DNA from: Allium sativum
Lineage: Eukaryota > Streptophyta > Magnoliopsida > Asparagales > Amaryllidaceae
Direction: 5' to 3'
Assembly: GCA_030737875.1 (NCBI GenBank)
Contig: CM060926.1
Span: 320,328,922-320,392,921 of the forward strand
DNA length: 64,000 bases
Shown piece after piece: positions 36,883-47,192 of this stretch. Within the stretch, counting starts at the first letter, position 1. Each line of letters starts with the position of its first letter. The position numbers were made by a program, and so were the translations under genes. Below the pieces are notes generated by a model that saw only the letters and a program-made list of their open reading frames with translations, was not told the DNA's origin and ran no database searches.

Positions 36883-37686
36883 GAAAATAAAGTGTCAGCA
36901 AAAAATTTGACGGTGTTATGGCATCGACACTTGGGGCACCCTTCATCAAAAGTTTTGCTTCTTTTACTTGGAGTAGATGGTAGTAGTAAGAACTGTTTTG
37001 ACAATTGTGAAGTATGTTATCTTGCAAAACAACCTCGCATTTCTTTTCCAAATAGCATGAATAAAGCCAATTATTTATTTGATATTATTCACTGTGGCAT
37101 TTGGGGTCCTTATAATATTGCTTTAAGTTGTGGTGCACATTATTTTTTGACCATCGTAGATGATTGTTCTCATGCTGTGTGGGTGTACTTATTGGCTGAA
37201 AAGTATGAGGTTGGTCATTTGATTCAAAAATTTTGTGTCATGATTAATACTCAATTTAATAAAAAAGTGAAAATTTTAAGAAGTGATAATGGACAAGAGT
37301 TTGTTTTGAAATCTTTTTATGCAAAGAATGGTACGGTCCATCAAACTTCTTGTGTCGATACACCTCAGCAAAATGGTAGGGTGGAACGCAAACATCAGCA
37401 TATTTTGAATGTTGCTCGTACTTTAAAATTTTAGGCTAATTTATCAATGGAGTTTTGGGGGGAATGTGTATTAGCTGCTGTTCATCTAATTAATAGGACC
37501 CCTACCCTAGCTTTAGACCGAAAAATACCTTATGAAGTTTTGTTTAAGAAACCACCACCCCTATCTGTTATACGTGTATTTGGGTGCTTATGTTATGTTG
37601 CAAATCATCCTCGTGTAAAGGATAAATTTGGACCTCGTAGTAGAAAATGCATGTTTGTAGGGTACCCCTTTTGTCAAAAAGGATGA
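36883..37686 (+). pseudogene. Copia integrase, inactivated
   Basis: Starts with the GAG-pre-integrase His/Cys finger (LWHRHLGH ... CEVCYLAKQ), then the integrase core. The position of the first catalytic Asp reads HCGIWGPY instead of HCDxWGPY; the codon at 37096 is GGC. The second Asp (RSDNGQEF, codon 37285) and the Glu (NGRVERKH, codon 37384) are present, with 32 residues between them rather than the usual 35. A TAG at 37432 replaces the Gln of the conserved F-Q-A-N tract, and the following FWGECVLAAVHLINRTP block is intact. A TGA at 37684 ends the frame. Same frame as the protease fragment. Confidence 0.88.
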
Positions 37687-38123
37687 CGAGTTTATGATTT
37701 GGAGACTCATGAATTTTTTTGTTAGCCGAGATGTAAAATTTTATGAGAATATTTTTCCATTTGCGGATACTGTGGGTGATAATGATGATGCGCAAAGGGA
37801 GGCCTATTTGCACCAGCCTCCTTTGGAAGAGGATACTCGAGTGGTCAATAGTGATAAAGTTATAGAAGAGGATGGTAGGGCTATGAATCTGATGGATGAT
37901 GATGGTGTTGTGCTACCAATGCCCCAAGTAGTGACAAGCTTTATGGTATTGTTCCTTATGACACTACTACTCCTCTACGTTTAGGAGAGAATTCTTCAGT
38001 AAGGGAAAGCAAACAAGTCGGTAAGGGTTTTCGAGTTCGCCAACCGTCTTCGAGATTAAAGGATTTTGTGACTTATATTGTTTTTAAGATAGACTCCGTT
38101 ACTTCTGCAAGGCCTGTTCAATC
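37687..38123 (+). pseudogene. Copia integrase C-terminus and linker
   Basis: RVYDLETHEFF, then after a +1 shift near 37720 FVSRDVKFYENIFPF, correspond to the end of the copia integrase region (YDLETHEVFVSRDVVFHE type). An acidic linker follows; near 37930 the frame returns (GIVPYDTTTPLRLGE) and runs through RQPSSRLKDFVTY to PVQSS, where the TRIM is inserted. Removing the TRIM and one target copy restores the reading frame. Confidence 0.75.
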
Positions 38124-38142
38124 AAGTATGTAACACCTCTAA

Positions 38143-38153
38143 GTCCCACATCG
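38143..38153 (+). promoter_or_regulatory. snRNA USE-like motif in TRIM LTR 1
   Basis: GTCCCACATCG matches the plant snRNA upstream sequence element RTCCCACATCG exactly. No clear TATA box follows at the spacing used in snRNA genes. Confidence 0.5.
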
Positions 38154-38423
38154 TGGAAGCCTGTGTGAGGTGAGTACTTAGATAGTAGAGCCCATCTCTT
38201 ACCAATGCCGAGGCCTAGTGATGGAAAACCCTACACCTGAGAGGTGGCAAAGTATGGACAATATCGGTGTTAGTAGGGAGGTTGGCTCAGTCTGTGTGGC
38301 AATGCAATGTGTTGGCGGATCTCGAAACTTAGCCGGAGCCTTTTGAGGAACAAAACCCTACACCTATACGGTGGCTAAGTTAGGGACAATATCTTGCGTG
38401 AACGGAGGTGCGGCTTGTTGCAG

Positions 38424-38436
38424 TGGTATCAGAGCC
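38424..38436 (+). other. PBS of the TRIM (initiator tRNA-Met)
   Basis: TGGTATCAGAGCC lies one base after the LTR end; exact match to the plant tRNA-iMet site. Confidence 0.92.
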
Positions 38437-38520
38437 AATACCCAGCCAGAATTGTGGCTCCTGTGTGGACCACAACGTCTGAGTGAGTGTTTGTGAGCCA
38501 ACGGGGATGTTGGGCTCTGT

Positions 38521-38532
38521 AGGAGGGGAGAA
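38521..38532 (+). other. Polypurine tract of the TRIM
   Basis: AGGAGGGGAGAA directly precedes the TG of the second LTR. Confidence 0.88.
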
Positions 38533-38546
38533 TGTAACACCTCTAA

Positions 38547-38557
38547 GTCCCACATCG
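38547..38557 (+). promoter_or_regulatory. snRNA USE-like motif in TRIM LTR 2
   Basis: GTCCCACATCG, unchanged from LTR 1 although the LTRs differ elsewhere by about 5%. Confidence 0.5.
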
Positions 38558-38829
38558 TGGAAGCCTGTGTGAGGTGAGTACTTAGATAGTAGAGCCCGTC
38601 TCTTACTAATGCCGATGCCTAGTGATGGAAAACCACACCTGAGAGGTGGCAAAGTATGGACAATATCGGTGTTAGTAGGGAGGTTGGCTCAGTCTATGTG
38701 GCAACGCCATGTGTTGGCGGATCTCGAAACTTAGCCGAGGCCTTTTGAGGAACAAAACCCCACACCTATACGGTGGCTAAGTTGGGGATAATATCTTGCA
38801 TGAACGGAGGTGCGGGTTGTTACAAAGTA

Positions 38830-40396
38830 CCTCAGGTAAACCTTTTAATCTAGCTTGTTACGTTGATTATAATAATTTTTCTGCGAGATACAAAGTTTTT
38901 TTGGCAACAATTACTAAAGGTAAGGAGCCGACTTCATTCAAAGAGGCGGTCAAAGATTCAAGTTGGGGACAAGCTATGAAAGAGGAGATTGATGCACTTA
39001 AACGAAGTGGTACATGGACTTTGGAGGACTTACCTTCCGGAAAGAAGGATATTGGTAGTGGATGGGTCTACAAAATCAAATATCGTGCTAATGGCGATGT
39101 TGAACATTTCATAGGATGTCTTGTGGTTTTTGGAAAATGACAAGTCGAGGGTGTAGATTATAATGAGATGTTTGCCCTAGTTGCCAAAATGGAAACGGTT
39201 CGTATTTTTTTATCTGTTGCTGTCGCACGAAATTGGAGCTACATCAGATGGATGTTTGGTGATTTGGAAGAAGTACATATGCAACTACCTCTTGGGTACC
39301 ATAGTCCTATTCCAGGAAAGGTATGCAGGTTACGCAAGTCTTTGCATGGTTTACGGAAAGCTCCTCGACAATGGTTTGCTAAATTATCTGATGCTTTGAG
39401 AAGTTTTGGTTTTTCCCAGTCACATGCAGATTACTCCCTATCCACTTATCAACAGGGTAATGTTTCCTTGTATGTTCTTGTCTATATGGATGATCTTATT
39501 ATTGCAGGTTCCTCTCAAAATGAGGTTTTGTAATTCAAACAATATTTGAGCTCTTGTTTTCATATGAAAGATCTTGGTGTGCTAAAATATTTCTTGGGCA
39601 TTGAAGTTGCTCGTAGTGATGAAGGGATATTTATTTCCCAAAGAAAGTATGCATTAGATATACAAACAGAAGCAGTAATGTTGGGTTGTAAGCCTATTAA
39701 TACTCCAATGGAGAAAAATCATCATCCTGCTAATGTTGAAGGAGAGCCATATCAACATCCAGATCAATATAGGCGCTTGGTTGGCCGTTTGGTATACTTA
39801 TCTGTCACTCGTCCAGAGTTGAGTTACTTAGTTTATACTCTGGATCGGTTTCTCTGCAATCCACAGGTTGCTCATTGGGATGCTGCTATTCATGTATTGT
39901 GTTATATTAAAGGAAGTCCTGGTCAAGGAATTTTGTTACAACCTGGTGATATGCAACTGAATGCGTTTTGTGACAGTAATTGGGCGGTGTGTCCCATAAC
40001 TCGCCTATCATTGTCAGGTTATTATATTCTACTTGGTAGGTCTCCTATTTCTTAGAAGACAAAGAAGCAGCCTGCCATGGCACGTTCATCTATAGAGACA
40101 GAATATCGCGCTATGGCAGTTGCTACTTGTGAACTTAAGTGGTTAAAATCATTGTTGCGTTCTCTCGGTGTACTACACTCTAGGCCAATGAGACTGTTCT
40201 GTGATAGTCAGTCTACTCTTCATATTGCAAAGAATCCAGTGTTTCACGAGCGAGCGAAGCATATTGAAGCTGATTGCCATTTTATTCGTGATGAGTTACA
40301 ATCTGGCAATATTTTTACGGCATATGTTCCGACGGGTCATCAATTGAAAGATATATTGACAAAAACTCTTGGAGTGTCAATAACAATGCCCAACAA
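38830..40396 (+). pseudogene. Copia reverse transcriptase and RNase H, inactivated
   Basis: One frame runs from the TRIM target site (TSGKPFNLACYVDY) through the RT (FKEAVKDSSWGQAMKEEIDAL, YAxx active site as VYMDDLIIAG with YMDD at 39483-39494, MKDLGVLKYFLGIEVARS) to RNase H (FCDSNWA, SSIETEYRAMA, LFCDSQSTLHIAKNPVFHER, DILTKTLGV). RNase H catalytic acidic residues are visible. Stops interrupt at 39138 (TGA), 39531 (TAA) and 40053; the last is TAG where the family has Trp in SWK(S/T)KKQ. The KGYxQ-EGVDYxETFxPVAK block is recognisable but altered. No 3' LTR follows. Confidence 0.9.
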
Positions 40397-41640
40397 GAAA
40401 TTGCATTCTCATTTTTTCACATTCGTTTACTCTAGCGTGTGCCTACTTGTATATACATAGCCATAAATTGACTAAATTGACCTGAACCAGATTTACTTAT
40501 AAAACCATACATGCCCACAACCCATTAATTACCTGTACGCCCAGCTAACTCAAACATATACAAAACAATCTAGATTTTGAATTGTATTAGCTATGCATAA
40601 GCATACACATGCACATACTGCTACATCACCCTATTTCCTTCCTTCGACCTTCGACAATGAAAGTCATGAACCTACGCCACGTTTGGCATGGCCGAAAACC
40701 TCATATGAAAGTCTCCGGACGAAGCTCTATTGAGCTTGATAGAAGTTTTATTCCTTGTTTTCTTAAGCATATGCCAAGTGAGAAGTTTATTAGCTTTATG
40801 TACCGTAATTGTTCTCACTATTTAAGATACATTTCACTTTTTATGTGTCAATGATTTTAGCTCTAACATTTTTTTATCATGGATGAAAATTTTAGATGGC
40901 CATTTAATTTTTATAATAGGTAATGCAGCGAAAATCATACTATCAATGTCTTGGAGTAGGTATCATATGTTGTAGGGTAGGTAGAATGAACATTAAAACA
41001 ACTTTGATAAATTGTCCCTCTTTCAGAAAATAAATTGTGTGAACTAGATTGGAGAATTTAACATCAATTGTAGTTTTCTAATATGCTTATATAAATGTTG
41101 ATTTAATTTAAAATACGTCAATATTTCTCCAAATAAGCATGCATGATATAAAGGTTGGAATTTGATAACCTACACAGATTAATTATGTTAGGTATATTGT
41201 TGGATTTCAAACAGCGATAAGTGGATTTCCATAGCTGTGCATTAACTTAGTGAAAAATACTCAAGCATTGAGTACATTAGAAATCATAGATCAGTTAAAT
41301 TCGTGAAATATCCTATAGATCAGGTGGTTCAACTATAAATTAGCAGCACTACATGAATCTAACAGGGCTATGTAGAGGCACCTTCAAGGTTGTCTTTGTT
41401 ACAAATCCAAGTTTAGTTGAAATGTTGAACTAGATACCCTATATTAGTAACACAATATTACAAGTCCAAATTTAATCCAAGTATAATCGAACATGTAACT
41501 ATGTGGAAAGTTCAACGCTAGAATTTTAGCACTAATACATTATTTGTATTCACTTTTCAAAACTCAAGTATTAAAAACCCAGAGAAGAAAAAAGTTAGGG
41601 GCGGGTAGAACAAAGAAAGAAATATTAGAATAGAAGAAGA
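40397..41640. other. Unassigned DNA after the truncated copia element
   Basis: No LTR, PPT or recognised protein motif. An 81-codon open frame at 40609-40854 has no recognisable domain. The stretch contains ACTAGATACCCTATATTAG at about 41430, repeated at about 48120. Confidence 0.35.
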
Positions 41641-43194
41641 ACATTAACATTACAGAATCAGAACAGAATAAAATCTTGTAGCAGAACGAATAAAATATAA
41701 TATCTCAGCACTCATTACAAAAATAAAAAACTATATACATGATTACAAAATCAAAGGACACAACTAGATCAGCCTATACAATGCTGATAAATACAACACA
41801 CACAGTGGGAAAAAATTAATATCAGAAAATATGGGAATGCGTCTCACTCCGGGTCCTCACTTGAAGCTCTAAGCAAAAACCAGTGCAAACAAGAAAAATA
41901 TACTCGGTCTGGCCAAGCATATTTTGAGAAAAAAAATCACCCGAATTTGATCAGTCTGGAGTATTTTCAGTGAAAAAACTCATATTACAAACAATTTGCT
42001 TAAGTTTTAGAAATCCTTTGAAAGAACGGAACTCTCGTAAGATATGATCACACATAAACATGACACGTCCTTTTCCCATATGATAACCAGGTCACTTTTA
42101 TAATAAATTCAATGATATTATAATAATGACTAAAATCCAAAAATAATATAGGAATATAGCCGAAAACCCTGCATCTCACTTTTCGATATAGTTGGTTTAC
42201 ATCTAAAACTGTATAGCTCGTATATGAGTTTGGATTTCCCTTCATGACTAAGCAAGGAACAACCTTCCAAACAGTGTTCCTCTAAAGATAAAAAGACTGG
42301 GATTAAATAAGAACATCTTGCAACCCGGCCACACATAACCAGTCTCTCATTCAACTTGAGTGTACCGAATATATCATCACCAAGGTTGTAGGCCAACGAA
42401 CCATACTCATTCCTAAGCATACAAAAGGGCCAATTAATTTCTCTAGATCAAGTGATGATATATCTAAATGGGTATGACCACATAGCCCTGTTGCCTGCCC
42501 GATTTCAGTCATTGCCCAGTTGATGAGGCTTGAGGCTACAATTACCTTTTCGAAAATAGCACATTTAACTTTGAATGCCATATTGTCAGATTTTTTATTA
42601 ACCAATTTATTTGCACAAAGATATTATGGTTGTTAAGCTAAAGGAAATTTCCTTCTCTGTATATTTGTATAAACAAACGTTTGTGATTTTAGGAAATACA
42701 CTGTCAAGCATTCGTCCATACAAGTTGTCCGGGATCAGGACAAGCCGAAGGTACACTTTTACTACATCTTGTCGGGATAACCCCTAGAATTAGTAGCAAG
42801 AAGTCCTCGCATCATGCAGAACTGAGAATTAGGGATTGTTGCTAAAAGTATAATCATGGTAGTTAACTAGAGTCATCAACGAGCACCCCTTTCGCTCTGA
42901 AGGTCTACGCCTTAAAATCATCTTAATATGCAAAAGCATCCCTGCAAATTCAATTTTCGAACGCAAAGTCAGTTCAAAGTGGTTTTGGGTCCAGTTCCCA
43001 TCCCGGTTCCTCGTATTAGCACATTAATAGTCAAAAGGAATTTATGAATAACTAGTTCTTTAACTATCAAATCAAACAGTACAGTTAAGTACATCAACAT
43101 CTTAGGCCCTTTTAATTAAATCATTTATTAAAATCATTTTATTGTTTCTTAAAAATAGATTCCATATATTTATCTCAACTGGATAAATATATTC

Positions 43195-43800
43195 ACAAAT
43201 CTCTTGTTTCGTTACTTTGAAAACGATAACCATACACTTATCACTTTAGAATTAGCATGTTCATAGAATCCCTTTCATTTCCTTTACTTGGGAAATATTG
43301 CTATATATACTTAACAAAATGGTATGAGTCTAATTACCAAATCTTATATGGGTCAAAACAATGTCATGCGACACATTGTTTATTAAATAAACCCTGAACC
43401 ATTTTATTTAACTTCAAACGTTGCAGATTAAAATTTATAATAACACTTATGGAAATAATAATTACATTTCCAACATCCACTTCTGTTTTCAAACCAGTGT
43501 AACCTCTTATTTTCATTACTTCGAAAACCCTAGTCATACACTTATTTCTTGGAATAAGTGTATTCGTAGAACTATATTATTTTGACTACTTAGAAAATAG
43601 TGTTATATACTTAACCAAACGGTATAAGTATAGTCACACTTCATACCTGGGCTAAACAATGTTAAATGATACATTTTTTACTCTAAAACCCAACAACTTT
43701 TTTATATTTGTAAACCTTTCAAAATAAAGTTGCAATCTTTCTTATTGAAATAATAAACAATTTCCAACATCATTAGTATTTAAATCTAGTACCTCCCCTT
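43195..43800. repeat. Two-unit degenerate repeat, ~300 bp period
   Basis: Both units carry in order: CTCTT(G/A)TTT, TTACTT(T/C)GAAAAC, ATACACTTAT, TATA(T)ACTTAAC(A/C)AA(A/C)GGTAT(G/A)AGT, GG(T/C)(C/T)AAA(A/C)CAATGT, GAAATAATAA and ATTTCCAACATC. Starts are near 43195 and 43495. Confidence 0.65.
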
Positions 43801-45142
43801 GGATAAAAATGAAGTCGTACAAGTTGGGATATTTTATTTACCTTTCAGACCTTGACATTTTTATCTTAAGATAGATTAAAATTTGTAACTCAAAAGTTAA
43901 TATTAACTATAATATCACAAGTCCTATTTACTATTCAATTATTAAGTAAACACTTATTTAAACCATTTGCAGTAGTTTAAAACCTCTTTTATAAACCTTG
44001 TTTATAAAACCTGGATTTATTATAAAATCCCTTTTATAAAGTTCCTTAGGAAAATTCAATTAACCCTTCTCACAAATTTGATTTCCTTTTCTTTAAAAAC
44101 TTCAGATCTTATAATTCCTAGTTTGATTTTAAAATCAAACCACTTAAAACTTAGCTTGAAAATCAATTTAAATCATTTGTAAACTATTTTTGAATATTTA
44201 ACTTCTATAGATTTCCTTTCTGAAATCCAATATCCTTTCTACTTATTTACAAGTTCAACAAAACTATTTATTAAGCTTGTTCAAACAATTAAAATCACTT
44301 ATAAACTCACTTAATTATATAACAAAGTTTTATAACTTCATAAAACATAATTATAAAACTTATTTAAATTTATCACTCGAAATCTCCAATTATAAAATTT
44401 AATCATAACACAGATATTCATTGCACAAATGAATTCATAATTCCTTTAATGAATTCCATTATAAAAAGGTAGTCACTTTAATTGTTATTAATTAAATTAA
44501 TAGTTAACTTCAACATTAACCAATGTAAAATTAGTTTTCTTCGTTATTAACTAAAAATAGAATAGTTAATATCTTTTAAAGCCTTATTAGAATAATAACT
44601 AACTTCATTTATAATTAACAACTTGATAATTATCTTTCTACACAGTTAATTAGATATATAATTAACTTTTATGTAATCTTATTAAGTTTAAACAACTATT
44701 TGTTAAACCTATTTCTATTAAGTTAAATGAAAAACAAATTAATTTAATAATCAATTTCAATTGATATAGTTGATTTAGTCAACTTGAAAAACATGATTAA
44801 CTTGTTAATTAATTTCAATTAATCCTTCCCTTTAAATTGATTAATAACTTAATTTATTTAATATCATCCCACTTAATTGTTTCTTATAAACGATAACTCT
44901 TGATTATTAACCCTTAGGTTAATTTATGACTTACTTGTTTGTGAAACTTATTTAAAATACATAAATTTGCTATATAAATCATTTTATGATTGTTTTATAA
45001 AAACCTATTTATAAATATTTATATATTTACAAAACCTCTATTTTATATAACTTATAAAATTTAAAACCTTGCTTCAATTGTAAAATAAATTTTATAACTT
45101 CAACTTAGTTAATTCGCCTGACGGTAAATCAACGTCTTAAAA

Positions 45143-45144
<2 letters not shown>

Positions 45145-45186
<42 letters not shown>
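45145..45186. repeat. (AT)21 microsatellite
   Basis: An uninterrupted run of 21 AT dinucleotides, the longest simple repeat in the window. Confidence 0.98.
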
Positions 45187-45189
<3 letters not shown>

Positions 45190-45847
45190 GGCCATATGTT
45201 GCCAATCACTTAATCATTATTCTGTATTGATTAATAACACATCAATGTTGAATTTAAGTCAATAATTAACATCTAAACTAGATTTAACATTACTTATGTC
45301 AAACAGATTATATATGTACAATATGAATAAAGTAACATCCAAAATATTTAGGGAACCATGTTGGATCTCTCCAACCTGTTCTTCCTGCATCACAGATCAT
45401 AATATCATTTCAGATATGCATATGAAATAGATATTCTAATCTAGTTCATTTAAGATGACAGAACTATAAATATCGACAATCATCAAACAAGCAATAATCA
45501 TTTGAAGCAACCAAACACACAATTTATATTAACATCATTGAATATTATTATACAAAATAATAATATTCAAAAGTATTCCAGAAAGCATGAGAGTTAACTC
45601 ACCATCTGTTCCAATTCAACGATGTCACGTTTTTTTATCTAATTTCAAACCGGCGTTTAAAACTAGACAAAATTCCGATTAACTCCAAATCACTCCAGTC
45701 AAGCTCGCTTACATAGTGTTCTCGAATACAATCCCAATGCAACTCGCTTTTTCGAATTCTGTTATCATATGAAAGAGTTATCACGATTACAAGCTTACGT
45801 ATGAATTAAAATAAATTATATACTTAATGACATTCATTAGCTTAACT

Positions 45848-46449
45848 TTAATCACCTTGATTAAATAATAAAACACAGCCACTAATCGTTCCTTCTCCAA
45901 ATACGAATTCAAAACCGCTTCCCACCCTAAACTGAACTGCTGCGCCTTCTTTGGTGAACCAGACAGACCCTCGGCCTGACCGCCATGACCGCCTACCTGG
46001 CGACTCTATGCTAGAAGACTTGACCGACCTATCCTCCCCAATTGCCGGCAATAACAAGTTGATCGAAAACTGGTTTAACTCAAGATCTATTGCTCCATAG
46101 GCCACGCCTTGGCCACCGACCACCGACCACCACCGGTCGAAAGACCTTCCTTCCCTCTTGCATCGCCCTTCTGAGAACCCTGCCTAAAAGTCCACCATTT
46201 GTGATCAAATAAAGAAAATGTGAAACGAGGATGTTCTCGGTCATTGAGGAATTCTGGCCACGTCCAAGCTCTGTTCAACTTCAAACTCAGCCAACATGTA
46301 CCCTTCGGCCCCCTCTGCAACTTCTTAGTTGACGACCCTGCTTGGAAACCACCACAATCGTCTGAAAACTCGATTGAATAGATTATGTTCAAAACCATTT
46401 TTGGCCACCAAAGCGATCGCATGCCACCAAACTCTACCCACACCTCCAC
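45848..46449 (-). other. Unidentified pair of overlapping minus-strand open frames
   Basis: Frames at 46087-46449 (120 codons, Trp-rich: FDHKWWTFRQGS, WTWPEFLNDREHPRF) and 45848-46123 (91 codons) overlap with a frame change. They lie in a GC-richer island of the diverged LTR. I do not recognise a domain. This may be a captured gene fragment with a frameshift, or simply open sequence in a GC-rich leader. Confidence 0.2.
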
Positions 46450-47192
46450 CTTGTCGTCCTCGACAACTTCATAGTTGGTGACCTTGGCTAATTCTTAATG
46501 GATTAGAAGATCAAATTCGAAATTAAAAATGAAAATTAATGGTAGTGGCGGCTGATGAAAATAGGTTAGGATGTTTGGGATGTTTATATGGTGGAGATAT
46601 TTTAACATTTTATTTGATAAAAATCTCTCGTAGTGATTTAAACTCGCACGACCACATACAAAATCTGATTGTCACAAAACTTGATATCTGAATATAGTTT
46701 AACATTCGAACTCAATCAAATTGATTTTTCCGAATTCCGAGACTGTTTGCAAAAACAATATTTTAATTTCAAATTGTTAATCGATACATGTTTATATCGC
46801 GTACGATCACATAATAACTCTGACTGACTCGAAACTGGAATTCTTATAAAAGTTAACCATTACGATTTTATAATATGGGTTTCGTTGAAATCCGTGATCA
46901 TTTGAAAAACACTATATTCATGTGTTAAATTAAACTCATAAAATATAAATTGATTTTCAAACACTCAATTCCATTAATAATAAATTATTATCATCATATG
47001 TATTCAAATAGAATTTTATATAACTTCAATAAAAACTAGTTCAGATTTTTAAACTTGACACTTTCCTTTTCAAGTTAATTTAATGTTCCAATTACTTACT
47101 TAAATAAATTTCAAGTCATTAAAGCTTAAAATTAGTCATTTAAAATATTTAACTTAATTAAATATTCATTACTAAAAATTCCGGTTGTTACA

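Larger units (their letters stand above)
38124..38829 (+). mobile_element. Complete TRIM retroelement with TSD
   Basis: Two direct repeats (38129-38422, 294 bp; 38533-38824, 292 bp) beginning TGTAACACCTC and ending TTGTTGCA/TTGTTACA surround a 110-bp internal segment with PBS and PPT. The 5-bp duplication AAGTA is perfect (38124-38128, 38825-38829). There is no coding capacity. The LTRs differ at about 5% of sites by eye. It sits inside copia polyprotein sequence, so it is younger than that element. It is not Cassandra: I find no 5S-rRNA-like sequence. Confidence 0.95.
35893..40396 (+). mobile_element. Decayed Ty1/copia element, 3'-truncated, interrupted by a TRIM
   Basis: Order: 5' LTR, PBS, remnant gag/protease, integrase, reverse transcriptase, RNase H, the copia domain order. 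Most of gag is deleted, since the protease DTGA motif is only about 320 bp from the PBS. The polyprotein can be followed in one frame with stops at 36880, 37432, 37684, 39138, 39531 and 40053 plus compensating frameshifts near 37.7 and 37.93 kb. The similarity ends just after DILTKTLGVS near 40376-40396, and no PPT or 3' LTR follows. A 696-bp TRIM lies at 38129-38824. Confidence 0.9.
41640..47192 (-). mobile_element. Diverged long LTR, related in layout to the giant-LTR family (left end uncertain)
   Basis: The right end (...AAAATTCCGGTTGTTACA at 47192) matches the end type of the other giant LTRs. The last 550 bases repeat their arrangement of TTTCGTTGAAATCCG / GAATTCCGAGACTGTTTGC blocks. A moderately GC-richer zone (45.85-46.47 kb) corresponds to the GC island of the other copies. 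No PPT is present to the right. The left end has no convincing TG or matching TSD, so 41640 is only where the composition first looks similar. Two overlapping minus-strand open frames (42130-42605) have no recognised domain. Confidence 0.4.

Noticed and set aside
38129..38824. The TRIM considered as a Cassandra element.
   Set aside because: Cassandra LTRs carry a 5S-rRNA-like segment; none is visible here.
40609..40854. An 81-codon frame downstream of the copia element.
   Set aside because: No domain and no match to the copia 3' end; AT-rich surroundings make chance likely.
42130..42605. Two overlapping minus-strand frames (96 and 84 codons).
   Set aside because: No motif, overlapping in different frames, inside presumed LTR sequence.
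46087..46449. A 120-codon Trp-rich minus-strand frame as a possible host gene.
   Set aside because: No recognised domain, no start context, and it lies in the GC-richer island of an LTR; kept only as an unidentified low-confidence feature.
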